A stretch of 64,000 bases of DNA from HGM04593 sp045634085 (GCA_045634085.1 JAZQZM010000070.1:1-64000); one strand, 5' to 3'; shown: positions 16,581-25,078, numbered from the stretch's first letter. The notes: a model not told the origin generated them from the sequence alone. Numbers and translations: made by a program.

Positions 16581-17735
16581 ATGTTAGATATTTTTAATCG
16601 CATAAATAATCCCAGAAAATTCTATCTGGTTTTTATTTTGACAGATAGATGTAATCTTGCGTGTTCATATTGTTATGAACATGTTAGAGTTGGTAATGTT
16701 GCGAATAAAGAACATATAAAGAGTGTCATTAAATACCATCTAAACAATCCATTACCAGAAGGATGCGAAGAATGTGAAATAACCTTTTTTGGAGGAGAAC
16801 CTTTTATTTGTACAGACATCATAAAAGATGTATGCGAATGGGTTTGGGGACAGACTTGGCAAAATAGGTATCTATTTTATGCAAATACAAATGGCACATT
16901 ATTAACGCCTGAATTGAAAGATTGGTTGTTTGCTAATAGAGAAAAAATTTGGTTAGGTCTAAGTTTAGATGGTAGACCAGATACACATAATCGGAATAGA
17001 TGTAACTCTTATAATTCTATAGACTTGTCATTTTTCCTATCTACTTGGCCACAGCAAAGTGTGAAGATGACAATTGATCCGCGACATCCTCTAACGTTTG
17101 CTGATGATATAATTTATTTACACAATCAGGGATTTAGAATTAGTGGCACAGATTTTGCTGAAGGAATCTCAATTGATTGGAATATAATGAAATCAGACAT
17201 CATTAGAGAGATGGACAAACTACTGGAGTATTATTCTTGTACGGATATAGAGCCTGCTCCAATTATGAATATGTGGATTGATGATTGTGCGGCAATTAGG
17301 GAGCCTATAGATAAGAAATGGTGTGGCTGTGGAACAACTATGGCTGCATATGGGGTTGATGGTGTACGCTATCCATGCACTTATTTTACTCCACTGACGT
17401 TCTCTAAAGATAGATTGGAGCAAGTTAGAAATATTGATTTCCACAATCTCGTTTTATGTTCTGACGAAGATTGTAAAGATTGTTATATAAAGCCTTTGTG
17501 CCTTACTTGTTATGGCGCAAATTTTGAAATAAATGGATCTCCATCTATCAGAGATAAGAGTAAATGTTTATTTATGAAATTAAGAGCTTTGTACTCTTCA
17601 AAATTATTAGTTAGTCGCCTATTAAAGGATGTAGATTATTACAAAACAAAATATCCTACTCAAACCTTAATGTTAACCGAGGCTGCTCTCAAGATACATA
17701 ACCAGTATTCATATCTTATAGATGACATAGATTAA
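16581..17735 (+). CDS. Second radical SAM/SPASM enzyme, probable peptide maturase
   Basis: 384 residues from ATG 16581; the frame is open upstream to 16506, but that would overlap peptide 2. C24-x3-C28-x2-C31 (CNLACSYC) is the radical SAM cluster site, with FFGGEPFIC as the SAM-binding motif. From about residue 247 a SPASM-type domain has Cys in KKWCGCG, RYPC, CKDC, PLCLTC and SKC. It lacks the C-terminal PqqD-like region of the first enzyme and is short after the SPASM domain. It is only distantly like the first enzyme, so it is not a recent duplicate. It probably acts on one of the two peptides; a hairpin with a T run follows at 17757-17809. Confidence 0.85.
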   Translation: MLDIFNRINNPRKFYLVFILTDRCNLACSYCYEHVRVGNVANKEHIKSVIKYHLNNPLPEGCEECEITFFGGEPFICTDIIKDVCEWVWGQTWQNRYLFYANTNGTLLTPELKDWLFANREKIWLGLSLDGRPDTHNRNRCNSYNSIDLSFFLSTWPQQSVKMTIDPRHPLTFADDIIYLHNQGFRISGTDFAEGISIDWNIMKSDIIREMDKLLEYYSCTDIEPAPIMNMWIDDCAAIREPIDKKWCGCGTTMAAYGVDGVRYPCTYFTPLTFSKDRLEQVRNIDFHNLVLCSDEDCKDCYIKPLCLTCYGANFEINGSPSIRDKSKCLFMKLRALYSSKLLVSRLLKDVDYYKTKYPTQTLMLTEAALKIHNQYSYLIDDID

Positions 17736-17756
17736 TGTCATATATTTACTTTAAAT

Positions 17757-17809
17757 AAAAGGCAAAATTGTTTTGAGAAGAAAATGTAACTCGGTATTAT
17801 TGCCTTTTT
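17757..17809 (+). terminator. Possible terminator of the RiPP operon
   Basis: AAAAGGCAA (17757-17765) pairs with TTGCCTTTT (17800-17808) and is followed by TC. The loop is long (34 bases), so this is only a candidate. Confidence 0.4.
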
Positions 17810-17837
17810 CATTGCGCAGCTATTATCCTATGATTGA

Positions 17838-18131
17838 TTAAGTCGCAGAATGTCTAAATATAATACTTAAACTATTTCTAATCATGCCAATAGCATTTTT
17901 ATACCCAGGGTTGTAGGCTCTGTCATATATAAATGGCTCAATCACAACGTCGTGTATATCTATAACATTGAGGCAAGCAGCGGTATATCCATTTTTATTG
18001 AAATATCCCATCGTGTCATATTTGCAAGGTATATTAACGCCTGCCTTATCTAGGACACCAATGCAACCTATTCTGCCATCCTGAACGACTACGACATAGT
18101 TGTCTTTGTCATCAAATGCATCTTCGTACAC
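17838..18131 (-). pseudogene. WG-repeat protein fragment
   Basis: 97 codons from a GTG. The segment GRIGCIGVLDKAGVNIPCKY followed by DTMGYFNKNG matches a WG (KWG) repeat, a short beta-hairpin unit normally present in many copies. Only one clear unit remains and no ATG or signal sequence is present; a TAA closes the frame 24 bases before the GTG. It is therefore likely the tail of a once longer gene. It is opposite in direction to the RiPP genes and downstream of the leftward promoter motifs in the right repeat. It could still be expressed as a small protein. Confidence 0.5.
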
Positions 18132-18194
18132 TAACTCTATAAGAGTGTTATTCTGCGGTTATGTCATTTTCTTTATCACATAGATAGTTTTTAG

Positions 18195-18335
18195 GGTACG
18201 GATTCTTATAATTGGAGAAAAAATCGTATCTTTGCACTTAGAAAAGAGTTATTTGAAAAGCATGAGGAATATAGTGTAATAAAACAAGTTAGCAATTTCT
18301 TATCCATTGCCCATTCTCATGCAAGTTCTTCTTAA
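18195..18335 (+). other. Short open frame without start codon, possible gene remnant
   Basis: 46 sense codons, then TAA. The translation is protein-like (LRKELFEKHEEYSVIKQVSN, a charged helix) but has no ATG near its start. The same stretch contains TATCTTTG at 18227-18234, a -7 match, so it may be regulatory sequence and not coding. I do not recognise the peptide. The remainder of 18132-18371 has no supportable gene. Confidence 0.25.
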
Positions 18336-18371
18336 TGGTTTGATACTCAAAGAATCTTAGTCAAACTACAT

Positions 18372-18465
18372 CAAATATACGAACAAACGAGCAAGAAACA
18401 TCAAGCTTGCTTGAATGTTTTTTACAGCGAGTGCAGAAAATATTCGAGATTTTTCTCAAATATAC
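18372..18465. repeat. Right direct repeat of the accessory segment
   Basis: 94 bases, same orientation and about 97% identical to 14519-14611. The inserted A falls in one arm of the 10-bp inverted repeat (CTTGAATGTTT here). Both leftward TATATTTG motifs are retained. The repeat lies just upstream of the trmH-family gene and keeps the leftward orientation it has at tamL. Confidence 0.9.
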
Positions 18466-18515
18466 AAAATTCCCCGAAGTTTTGCAGCAGTTTAACTACA
18501 GGAAACAAGACAAAA

Positions 18516-19274
18516 ATGCTAAGTAAAGCAACACTGAAACTCATATCATCTCTCGAACAGAAAAAATATCGTAAGGAGCATGGACTGTTTGTTGCCGAAG
18601 GTGGCAAATGCATCAACGACCTTATTGCATGCAGGTTGAAGGCAGAGAAGATTCTGGCGACCGAAGGTTGGCTTGCAGAGAACAGAATCGAAGGCAATCT
18701 AAGGGCAACTATTGTAAGTGATGAAGAACTCAGGCGCGCCAGTTTCCTGCGCACTCCACAAGGGATTCTGGCACTGTTCAAACAGCCGGAATACGATATT
18801 GACTACGAGGCGCCGGCAAAAAGGCTATGCCTTGCCCTTGACGACGTACAGGACCCTGGTAACCTTGGCACAATAATACGCATAGCCGACTGGTTCGGCA
18901 TCGAAGAGATATATTGCTCAACCGGATGCGCCGACATATACAACCCCAAGACCGTACAGGCTACAATGGGAGCATTGGGACGAGTCAAGATATTCTACAC
19001 ACACCTTCCATCATTCCTGGCAAAGACCAAGGCTACAGCACCTGTATACGGCACATTCCTTGATGGCGAGAACATGTACGACAAGAAACTGGAAGAGAAG
19101 GGAATAATCGTTATGGGCAATGAGGGAAAAGGAATAAGCAACGAATGCGCACAGCACATCGGGGAACATCTTTTCATTCCCAACTACCCCACAGGACGCA
19201 GCACTTCGGAATCACTCAACGTATCGACAGCCACCGCCATCATCTGCAGTGAGTTCCGTCGCCGCATGAAGTAA
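18516..19274 (+). CDS. TrmH/SpoU-family RNA methyltransferase
   Basis: 252 residues from ATG 18516; the frame is open to 18411 but that part is direct-repeat sequence. The N-terminal substrate-binding domain starts KLISSLEQKKYRKEHGLFVA, as in rRNA 2'-O-methyltransferases. The SPOUT knot motifs follow: LDDVQDPGNLGTIIRIADWF, then VMGNEGKGIS, and the end LNVSTATAIICSEFRRR. The product should methylate a ribose in rRNA or tRNA; the exact site is not predictable. It is divergent from tamL across the accessory segment and convergent with the 19281-19553 gene, only 6 bases away. Confidence 0.9.
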   Translation: MLSKATLKLISSLEQKKYRKEHGLFVAEGGKCINDLIACRLKAEKILATEGWLAENRIEGNLRATIVSDEELRRASFLRTPQGILALFKQPEYDIDYEAPAKRLCLALDDVQDPGNLGTIIRIADWFGIEEIYCSTGCADIYNPKTVQATMGALGRVKIFYTHLPSFLAKTKATAPVYGTFLDGENMYDKKLEEKGIIVMGNEGKGISNECAQHIGEHLFIPNYPTGRSTSESLNVSTATAIICSEFRRRMK

Positions 19275-19280
19275 AAATCA

Positions 19281-19553
19281 CTACTCAAGTATAAAAAGAT
19301 TGCCTGCGGCATCGGCAGAATAAGCATAAAGAGGCTCGTCAGAATGAAGAGCCTCTTTATTTATAAAGTCATTTACCGATAACAAAGAAGAAGATTCAGC
19401 AACATACGCCTCATTGACAAATACCATTGAATGCAGTTCCGCCACAAAATCCGCAACAGACTCCACCCTGCCATCGACAACAGTCACCACCTTAGAGGCG
19501 AGTTCCTCCCCAGACGGCATGAACAATGTACGTACTACATACACCATTGCCAC
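19281..19553 (-). CDS. Small conserved protein next to the DUF4296 gene
   Basis: 90 residues, no signal peptide. A central EELASKVVTVVDGRVESV then ELHSMVFVNEAYVAES pattern resembles small proteins that sit beside DUF4296 genes in other Bacteroidales, as I recall. Function unknown. Its ATG shares one base with the stop of the preceding gene, so it is translationally coupled as the last gene of the ileS-dksA-lspA unit. A 12-bp hairpin lies within its 3' part (19326-19360). Confidence 0.65.
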   Translation of the reverse strand: MAMVYVVRTLFMPSGEELASKVVTVVDGRVESVADFVAELHSMVFVNEAYVAESSSLLSVNDFINKEALHSDEPLYAYSADAAGNLFILE

Positions 19554-20371
19554 TACTTTTTATCATCCTTACCAGCCGACTCCTTTACACGTATCTTTCT
19601 GACAGAAATATCACTAAGCATCATCTTTGCTTTCGCCAAGGAATCATCATCAGTGTAATAGACAAATCCCGAGACTGACTTAATCCGGCTGTCACAATTC
19701 CTTTTGACTGCAAGAGAACAATCACCCTGTTTAACTTCCATCCCCGCATTGTCCGATGTTCCGTCATCATATATCACAAACAATCCGGCATGCGCCCTCT
19801 GAGCAATATTCCTGCGATCCTCATCTACAAACAGCGCATTGAAGGAGAAAGCAATGCTGTCACCTGCAACAAATGCAGAATCCTGCTGTGTCTCAAAGCC
19901 AAAAGTCAAATAGCTGTTCAGCGTGCTTGAGTACAGCATCATGTTATGAACGCCATTCCACAGTTCCGCCGTATCCGCAGCAAGAAAAGCCGCCTCAAGG
20001 GAAACACCCGGTACCTGCGATACACCTGCGCCACTCATGAACTCCACTTCGGCCTCAAGACGCTTCTCTAGATTAGCATATATCTTCTGCAGATGCTTGG
20101 GATAACGGTTATACCACTCCATCGAATGCTCGAACTCCGCCTTTGATACACCATGCTTATCAAAGACATACTCAAAATAGAGTTTCTCTTTGTAGTCCAT
20201 CGAAGCATATTCCGACGACATTGACTGCACAAGATGATAGTCATTGAGCAGCTCCTCCATCCTTGCAGGCGGAATTACATCTTCAGGCATTTTTACCTCA
20301 CACGAGGCAACCAGCACTGAGATGAGCAAAAGCAACAATATACGGATGTGACGCATCATGGATGTAATCAT
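19553..20371 (-). CDS. DUF4296 lipoprotein
   Basis: 272 residues from ATG 20371, chosen because it forms an ATGA overlap with the lspA stop. Signal peptide with lipobox VASC. The segment from MPEDVIPPARMEELLNDYHL to the helix EYVFDKHGVSKAEFEHSMEW is the DUF4296 domain. The C-terminal half is a beta-rich region without a known name. It is predicted to be an envelope lipoprotein, encoded directly after the signal peptidase that would process it. Confidence 0.82.
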   Translation of the reverse strand: MITSMMRHIRILLLLLISVLVASCEVKMPEDVIPPARMEELLNDYHLVQSMSSEYASMDYKEKLYFEYVFDKHGVSKAEFEHSMEWYNRYPKHLQKIYANLEKRLEAEVEFMSGAGVSQVPGVSLEAAFLAADTAELWNGVHNMMLYSSTLNSYLTFGFETQQDSAFVAGDSIAFSFNALFVDEDRRNIAQRAHAGLFVIYDDGTSDNAGMEVKQGDCSLAVKRNCDSRIKSVSGFVYYTDDDSLAKAKMMLSDISVRKIRVKESAGKDDKK

Positions 20372-20967
20372 TTCATGAATATCTTCCTGTAGAATACAAG
20401 CAAAGCACATACACTGCAGCTCACGCAGGCATCAGCAAAATTGAACACCGGACTGAAGAATATCCTGCCGCCGACAAGAGGCAACCATTCAGGCCATGTA
20501 AAGAGAGGAAAGTAGAACATGTCGACCACACGACCTTTCATGAACCCTCCGTATCCCTCACCCCATGGCACAAACGTGGCAACCTGCCCTGCGCTGTGCG
20601 TGAATATTTCTCCATAGAAGAGGCAGTCAATGAGATTGCCCACAGCACCCGCAAGAACCAGCGCAATGCAAATGACGTAACCGAAAGGCTGCTTGGCCTC
20701 GCGCAACAGCCTCACAAGGTAGTAGACAAGGAAACATACAGCCACCATACGGAATGATGTAAGGAAGTATTTGTCAAACAGTTCCATACCGAATGCCATT
20801 CCGTCATTCTCGACGAAACGTATCTGAAACCATTCGCCGAACACCATTATCCCCTCACCCAGGGACATGCCCGTCTTCACCAGAATCTTTATTACCTGGT
20901 CAACGATTACGGCAAGCACAATCAGCAAGGAGATAACCCAACTGCGTTTCCTAATGTCCAACCCCAT
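20368..20967 (-). CDS. lspA: Lipoprotein signal peptidase (signal peptidase II)
   Basis: 199 residues from ATG 20967. The catalytic aspartates are in VGNLIDCLFYG and FNFADACVS, and the family motif VENDGMAFG is present. Four membrane segments are predicted. It cleaves the signal peptides of lipoproteins in the inner membrane. The start lies one base after the dksA-like stop, and the end overlaps the DUF4296 start by four bases. A central insertion (HSAGQVATFVPWGEGYGGFM) lengthens the loop before the second Asp, common in Bacteroidota forms. Confidence 0.93.
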   Translation of the reverse strand: MGLDIRKRSWVISLLIVLAVIVDQVIKILVKTGMSLGEGIMVFGEWFQIRFVENDGMAFGMELFDKYFLTSFRMVAVCFLVYYLVRLLREAKQPFGYVICIALVLAGAVGNLIDCLFYGEIFTHSAGQVATFVPWGEGYGGFMKGRVVDMFYFPLFTWPEWLPLVGGRIFFSPVFNFADACVSCSVCALLVFYRKIFMK

Positions 20968-20968
20968 C

Positions 20969-21343
20969 TTATCTGTTCTTTTTAGCCTCGATACTGAGTG
21001 TCGCGTGAGGAACAGCCATAAGACGCTCCTTGGCAATGAGTTTGCCTGTCTCGCGACAAATGCCGTATGTCTTGTTCTCAATGCGTACAAGAGCTGCCTG
21101 CAAGCCCTGGATAAACTTTGCCTGGCGGCCGGCAATCTGCATCTGTTCCTCAAGATATGCAGCATCACTGCCATCCTCAAGTCCCTTGTATGTGGGCGAA
21201 GTATCGGCAACATCGTTGCTGTCCTCATGACGCAATGCTCTCATTATCTGATCATAATCTCTCTTTGCGAGTTCGAGTTTCTGAAGAATAACCTTGCGGA
21301 ACTCCTCCAACTCCTCGTCTGAATAACGAACTTTTTCAGCCAT
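20969..21343 (-). CDS. TraR/DksA-family protein with degenerate zinc finger
   Basis: 124 residues. The N-terminal coiled-coil (SDEELEEFRKVILQKLELAK) and the C-terminal globular part (YGICRETGKLIAKERLMAVP) match DksA. Only one of the four zinc-binding Cys is present (CRET). DksA-type proteins enter the RNA polymerase secondary channel and alter transcription with ppGpp. Several Bacteroidota members lack the full Cys set. It lies between ileS and lspA, a conserved order in the phylum. Confidence 0.88.
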   Translation of the reverse strand: MAEKVRYSDEELEEFRKVILQKLELAKRDYDQIMRALRHEDSNDVADTSPTYKGLEDGSDAAYLEEQMQIAGRQAKFIQGLQAALVRIENKTYGICRETGKLIAKERLMAVPHATLSIEAKKNR

Positions 21344-21392
21344 CTCTTTAGTTGTTTTATTTGGTTAGTATTATAAGTTATATGTCTGGATA

Positions 21393-24300
21393 TCAGTTTC
21401 TGCTGACAGTAACCTTGATTACAGCACCGTCAAGTTCAATATCCTCACCCTGGACAAGCGATTCATCTACAACAAGTGAATCGGCAAGCACCTGGTTACA
21501 GATATATTCGCGGAACTGTTCAACAGCGGCATCGCTGGCCTCACTGCTCGAAAGCACCACCGCAATGCGGTCTGTAATATCGAATCCACTCTCCTTACGG
21601 ATTGCCTGAATCTTCTTCACAATCTCACGTGCAATACCCTCACAACGCAGGTCGTCGGTCACCTCAACGTCAAGCGCGACAGTAAGCGCACCCTCGTTTG
21701 CAACAGTCCAGCCCGGAACATCCTCACTGAAGATTTCAACATCGGCAAGTTCAATGAGAGCATCAGTACCCTCAACCAGCAATGTTATCGAGCCATTCTT
21801 CTCAAGCTCAGCAATCTGCTCCTGAGACATCTCTGTCACTACAGCATTCACACTCTTCATGAGCTTGCCGAACTTCTTGCCAAGAGTACGGAAATTACAT
21901 TTGATTTTCTTCACCAATATACCGTCACCCTCAACGAACTCAAGTTCCTTGACATTCACCTCACTGAGGATAAGCTGTTTCACAGCCTCAATGCGTGACT
22001 TCATCACCTCGTCAGCTGCAGGGATTGCAATCTTTTGCAGCGGCTGACGCACGATGATAGCCTCTTTCTTACGCAACGCAAGCACCATTGAAGATATCTG
22101 CTGTGCAAGTTTCATGCGATACTCCAGTTCAGTATCTACAGCAGCCTCGTCACACTCGGGGAACTTCGCAAGGTGAACCGATGCGGTTTCACCACGTCCT
22201 GTAACCGATGTGAGGTCATGATAGAGACGGTCGGCATAGAAAGGAGCAATAGGAGCCATCAAACGTGCCACTGTCTCAAGACAAGTATAGAGTGTCTGGT
22301 AAGCCGAGAGTTTGTCGGCACTCATGTCAGAACCCCAGAAACGTTTGCGACTGAGACGAACGAACCAGTTGCTCACATTGTCAATCACAAACTCCTGGAT
22401 AAGACGTCCTGCCTTTGTAGGCTCATAATCATTGAGGCAAGCGTTGACATTCTTCACAAGAGTATTGAGTTCCGAGATTATCCAACGGTCAAGTTCGGGA
22501 CGTTCGCTAAGCGGAATCTCAGCCTCCTCAAATGTAAAGCCGTCGACATTGGCATACATTGTAAAGAAGCTGTATGTCTGATACAACTTGCCGAAGAATG
22601 AACGTGTCACCTCCTTGACACCCTCCTCATTGAAACGGAGGTTATCCCATGGTGCAGAGTTTGTTATCATATACCAGCGCAAAGCATCGCTTCCGTAGCT
22701 CTCTATTGTATTGAACGGGTCTACGGCATTGCCAAGACGCTTTGACATCTTGTCACCATTCTTGTCAAGTACAAGACCATTTGAAATTACAGTCTTGAAG
22801 GCAACAGTATCGAACACCATTGTCGCAATCGCATGCAGAGTGTAGAACCATCCACGTGTCTGGTCAACACCCTCAGCAATGAAATCTGCAGGATATACAG
22901 TACGGTTGTCAAGTATCTCCTTATTCTCGAAAGGATAGTGAATCTGGGCATAAGGCATGGCACCAGAGTCGAACCATACGTCAATGAGGTCAAGTTCACG
23001 TGTCATAACCTTACCTGTAGACGATACAAGTTTGATATCATCCACGTATGGACGGTGAAGATCAATCCTGTCATAGTTCTCCTTGCTGTAGTCACCAGGA
23101 ACAAAGCCTTTATCCTTGTAAGGATTGCTTGCCATGACACCGGCCGCAACAGCCTTCTCAATCTCGTTATAGAGTTCCTCTACCGAACCGATGCAGATAG
23201 CCTCGCCATCCTCACTTGTCCAGATAGGAAGCGGAGTACCCCAATAGCGGCTACGGCTAAGGTTCCAGTCGTTAAGGTTCTCGAGCCACTTGCCGAAACG
23301 GCCTGTACCAGTAGACTCAGGTTTCCATGTAATGGTCTTGTTGAGTTCACTCATGCGTTCCTTCATCTGCGAAGCACGCACGAACCAGCTGTCAAGCGGA
23401 TAATAGAGCACAGGCTTGTCCGTACGCCAGCAGTGCGGATAATTGTGGACATGCTTCTCAATCTTGAAGGCGACACCACCCTGCTTCATTACCATGCAGA
23501 GTGTAACATCAAGAGTCTCGGCCTTCGCTGCAGCCTTCTCATCGTACTTGCCATCAACAGTATACTGCGGATCGTAAGCGTTCTTCACATAGGCACCGGC
23601 AAACTGTGAATAGAGTTCAACATTGACACACTCCTTGACGAACTCCTCATCAAGTTCATCGATTGCCCAGAACTTACCGGTAAAGTCAACCATGGGACGT
23701 GTCTCGCCCTTCTTGTTTATCATGAAGAGTGAAGGAATACCGGCAGCCTTTGCAACAAATGCGTCATCGGCACCGAATGTAGGCGCAATGTGTACGATAC
23801 CTGTACCGTCCTCAGTTGTCACATAGTCACCGGGGATAACGCGGAAAGCATCGGCCGAAGCGTCAACGAATTTCTCGCCATCCTTTGACACCGGCTTAAC
23901 CCAAGGGAACAACTGTGCATAGTGCATACCTACGAGGTCGGCACCCTTATACTCGGCAATCACACGGTAAGGAACCACCTTGTCACCGGCATTGTACTCC
24001 TCGAGAGGAAGTTCTGCACCTGCAGGGTTAAAGTGAGCCGCCAACAGAGCCTTTGCAAGAACCACAGTGATAGGCTCACCGGTGTAACTGTTATATGTCT
24101 TTACTGCAACATAGTCAATCTTTGGACCAACGCAGAGGGCAGTATTTGAAGGCAGAGTCCATGGAGTTGTTGTCCATGCAAGGAAGTAAGGTGTACCCCA
24201 CTCTGTCATCTCGGCCTTGGGGTCAAGCATACGGAACTGGGCAACCGCTGTAGTATCCTTTACATCACGGTAACAGCCAGGCTGGTTAAGCTCGTGCGAA

Positions 24301-24875
24301 CTCAAGCCTGTACCTGCAGCTGGTGAATACGGCTGGATTGTATAACCTTTATAGAGCAGTCCCTTGCTGTAGAGCTGCTTGAGGAGCCACCAGAGAGACT
24401 CGATATAGCTATTTTCGTATGTGATGTACGGATTCTCAAGGTCTACCCAATAACCCATCTTGCGCGTAAGGTCGGTCCACTCGCGGGTGTACTTCATCAC
24501 CTCCTCGCGGCAGTTGCGGTTGTAATCATCAACCGAAATCTTCTTGCCGATATCCTCCTTTGTGATATTCAGTTTCTTCTCAACACCAAGTTCAACTGGC
24601 AAGCCGTGGGTATCCCAACCGGCCTTACGTTTCACCTGAAAGCCCTTCATTGTCTTAAAACGGCAGAATGTATCCTTAATACTGCGTGCCATTACGTGAT
24701 GGATACCAGGCATACCATTGGCCGAAGGAGGACCTTCAAAGAATACAAAAGATGGCGCACCCTCGCGCTCTGACATACTCTTAGAGAACAGATCCTCTTT
24801 CTCCCACTCGCCCAGAACCTCTTTGTTTATCTGAGGCAAATTGAGCTGATTATAGACAGAAAATTTCTTTTTCAT
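21393..24875 (-). CDS. ileS: Isoleucine-tRNA ligase
   Basis: 1160 residues, the length of the long bacterial/eukaryote-like type. Class I motifs: PSANGMPGIHHVMARSIKD (HIGH equivalent, near residue 55) and GDKMSKRLGN (KMSKS, near residue 708). The large editing domain is between them, and the C-terminal region ends in beta-rich subdomains. It charges tRNA-Ile and edits valine. It is the first gene of the ileS-dksA-lspA-DUF4296-small ORF unit and has the best-formed promoter in the window. Confidence 0.97.
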   Translation of the reverse strand: MKKKFSVYNQLNLPQINKEVLGEWEKEDLFSKSMSEREGAPSFVFFEGPPSANGMPGIHHVMARSIKDTFCRFKTMKGFQVKRKAGWDTHGLPVELGVEKKLNITKEDIGKKISVDDYNRNCREEVMKYTREWTDLTRKMGYWVDLENPYITYENSYIESLWWLLKQLYSKGLLYKGYTIQPYSPAAGTGLSSHELNQPGCYRDVKDTTAVAQFRMLDPKAEMTEWGTPYFLAWTTTPWTLPSNTALCVGPKIDYVAVKTYNSYTGEPITVVLAKALLAAHFNPAGAELPLEEYNAGDKVVPYRVIAEYKGADLVGMHYAQLFPWVKPVSKDGEKFVDASADAFRVIPGDYVTTEDGTGIVHIAPTFGADDAFVAKAAGIPSLFMINKKGETRPMVDFTGKFWAIDELDEEFVKECVNVELYSQFAGAYVKNAYDPQYTVDGKYDEKAAAKAETLDVTLCMVMKQGGVAFKIEKHVHNYPHCWRTDKPVLYYPLDSWFVRASQMKERMSELNKTITWKPESTGTGRFGKWLENLNDWNLSRSRYWGTPLPIWTSEDGEAICIGSVEELYNEIEKAVAAGVMASNPYKDKGFVPGDYSKENYDRIDLHRPYVDDIKLVSSTGKVMTRELDLIDVWFDSGAMPYAQIHYPFENKEILDNRTVYPADFIAEGVDQTRGWFYTLHAIATMVFDTVAFKTVISNGLVLDKNGDKMSKRLGNAVDPFNTIESYGSDALRWYMITNSAPWDNLRFNEEGVKEVTRSFFGKLYQTYSFFTMYANVDGFTFEEAEIPLSERPELDRWIISELNTLVKNVNACLNDYEPTKAGRLIQEFVIDNVSNWFVRLSRKRFWGSDMSADKLSAYQTLYTCLETVARLMAPIAPFYADRLYHDLTSVTGRGETASVHLAKFPECDEAAVDTELEYRMKLAQQISSMVLALRKKEAIIVRQPLQKIAIPAADEVMKSRIEAVKQLILSEVNVKELEFVEGDGILVKKIKCNFRTLGKKFGKLMKSVNAVVTEMSQEQIAELEKNGSITLLVEGTDALIELADVEIFSEDVPGWTVANEGALTVALDVEVTDDLRCEGIAREIVKKIQAIRKESGFDITDRIAVVLSSSEASDAAVEQFREYICNQVLADSLVVDESLVQGEDIELDGAVIKVTVSRN

Positions 24876-24908
24876 TGTATCTTTTTATGTCGTTTTCAAT
24901 CAATTTTG

Positions 24909-24940
24909 CAAAGTTATCAAAAAATTCCCACAAATACAAA
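24909..24940 (-). promoter_or_regulatory. Promoter of the ileS operon
   Basis: The minus strand has TTTG (24937-24940), 20 bases, then TAACTTTG (24909-24916). Both boxes match the Bacteroidota consensus; the -7 box is 33 bases before the start codon. Confidence 0.75.
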
Positions 24941-25070
24941 AGATACAAGCGCAGATTATATAAAGACCATCCGTCACCACAATGAGATTTTCACACAATA
25001 CAGCTATAAGCCGAGGGAAAAATGTTAAATATTTTCAACAAAGCCAACAATCAAGTTAATAAATGTTGAC

Positions 25071-25078
25071 TATCTTTG
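25071..25078 (+). promoter_or_regulatory. Putative -7 box for the TIR gene
   Basis: TATCTTTG, a full -7 match, 81 bases before the TIR start. It is divergent from the ileS promoter. No clear -33 box. Confidence 0.5.

Larger units (their letters stand above)
14519..18465. mobile_element. Putative genomic island with radical SAM/RiPP genes, bounded by direct repeats
   Basis: The segment is visibly more AT-rich than both flanks: codons such as AAA, TTA, ATT and TGT dominate, while the flanking core genes use many GC-ending codons. It is bounded by 93/94-bp near-identical direct repeats and separates tamL from the trmH-family gene, which would otherwise be adjacent and divergent. Contents: two radical SAM/SPASM genes, two peptide genes, a WG-repeat remnant and a possible reading-frame remnant. 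No integrase, transposase or terminal inverted repeat is present, so the mode of movement is unknown. Loss by recombination between the repeats would remove 3,853 bp. Confidence 0.5.

Noticed and set aside
18260..18322. Inverted repeat GCATGAG ... CTCATGC as a small RNA
   Set aside because: Stem is short and imperfect beyond seven bases and the loop is about 50 bases; the interval could as well be a decayed coding frame.
14519..18465. Insertion sequence or integrative element with its own recombinase
   Set aside because: I searched all frames of the segment for transposase or integrase motifs and saw none; no terminal inverted repeats were found. Only repeats, composition and gene content support an island.
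22833..23609. 258-codon open frame on the plus strand
   Set aside because: Antisense shadow of ileS.
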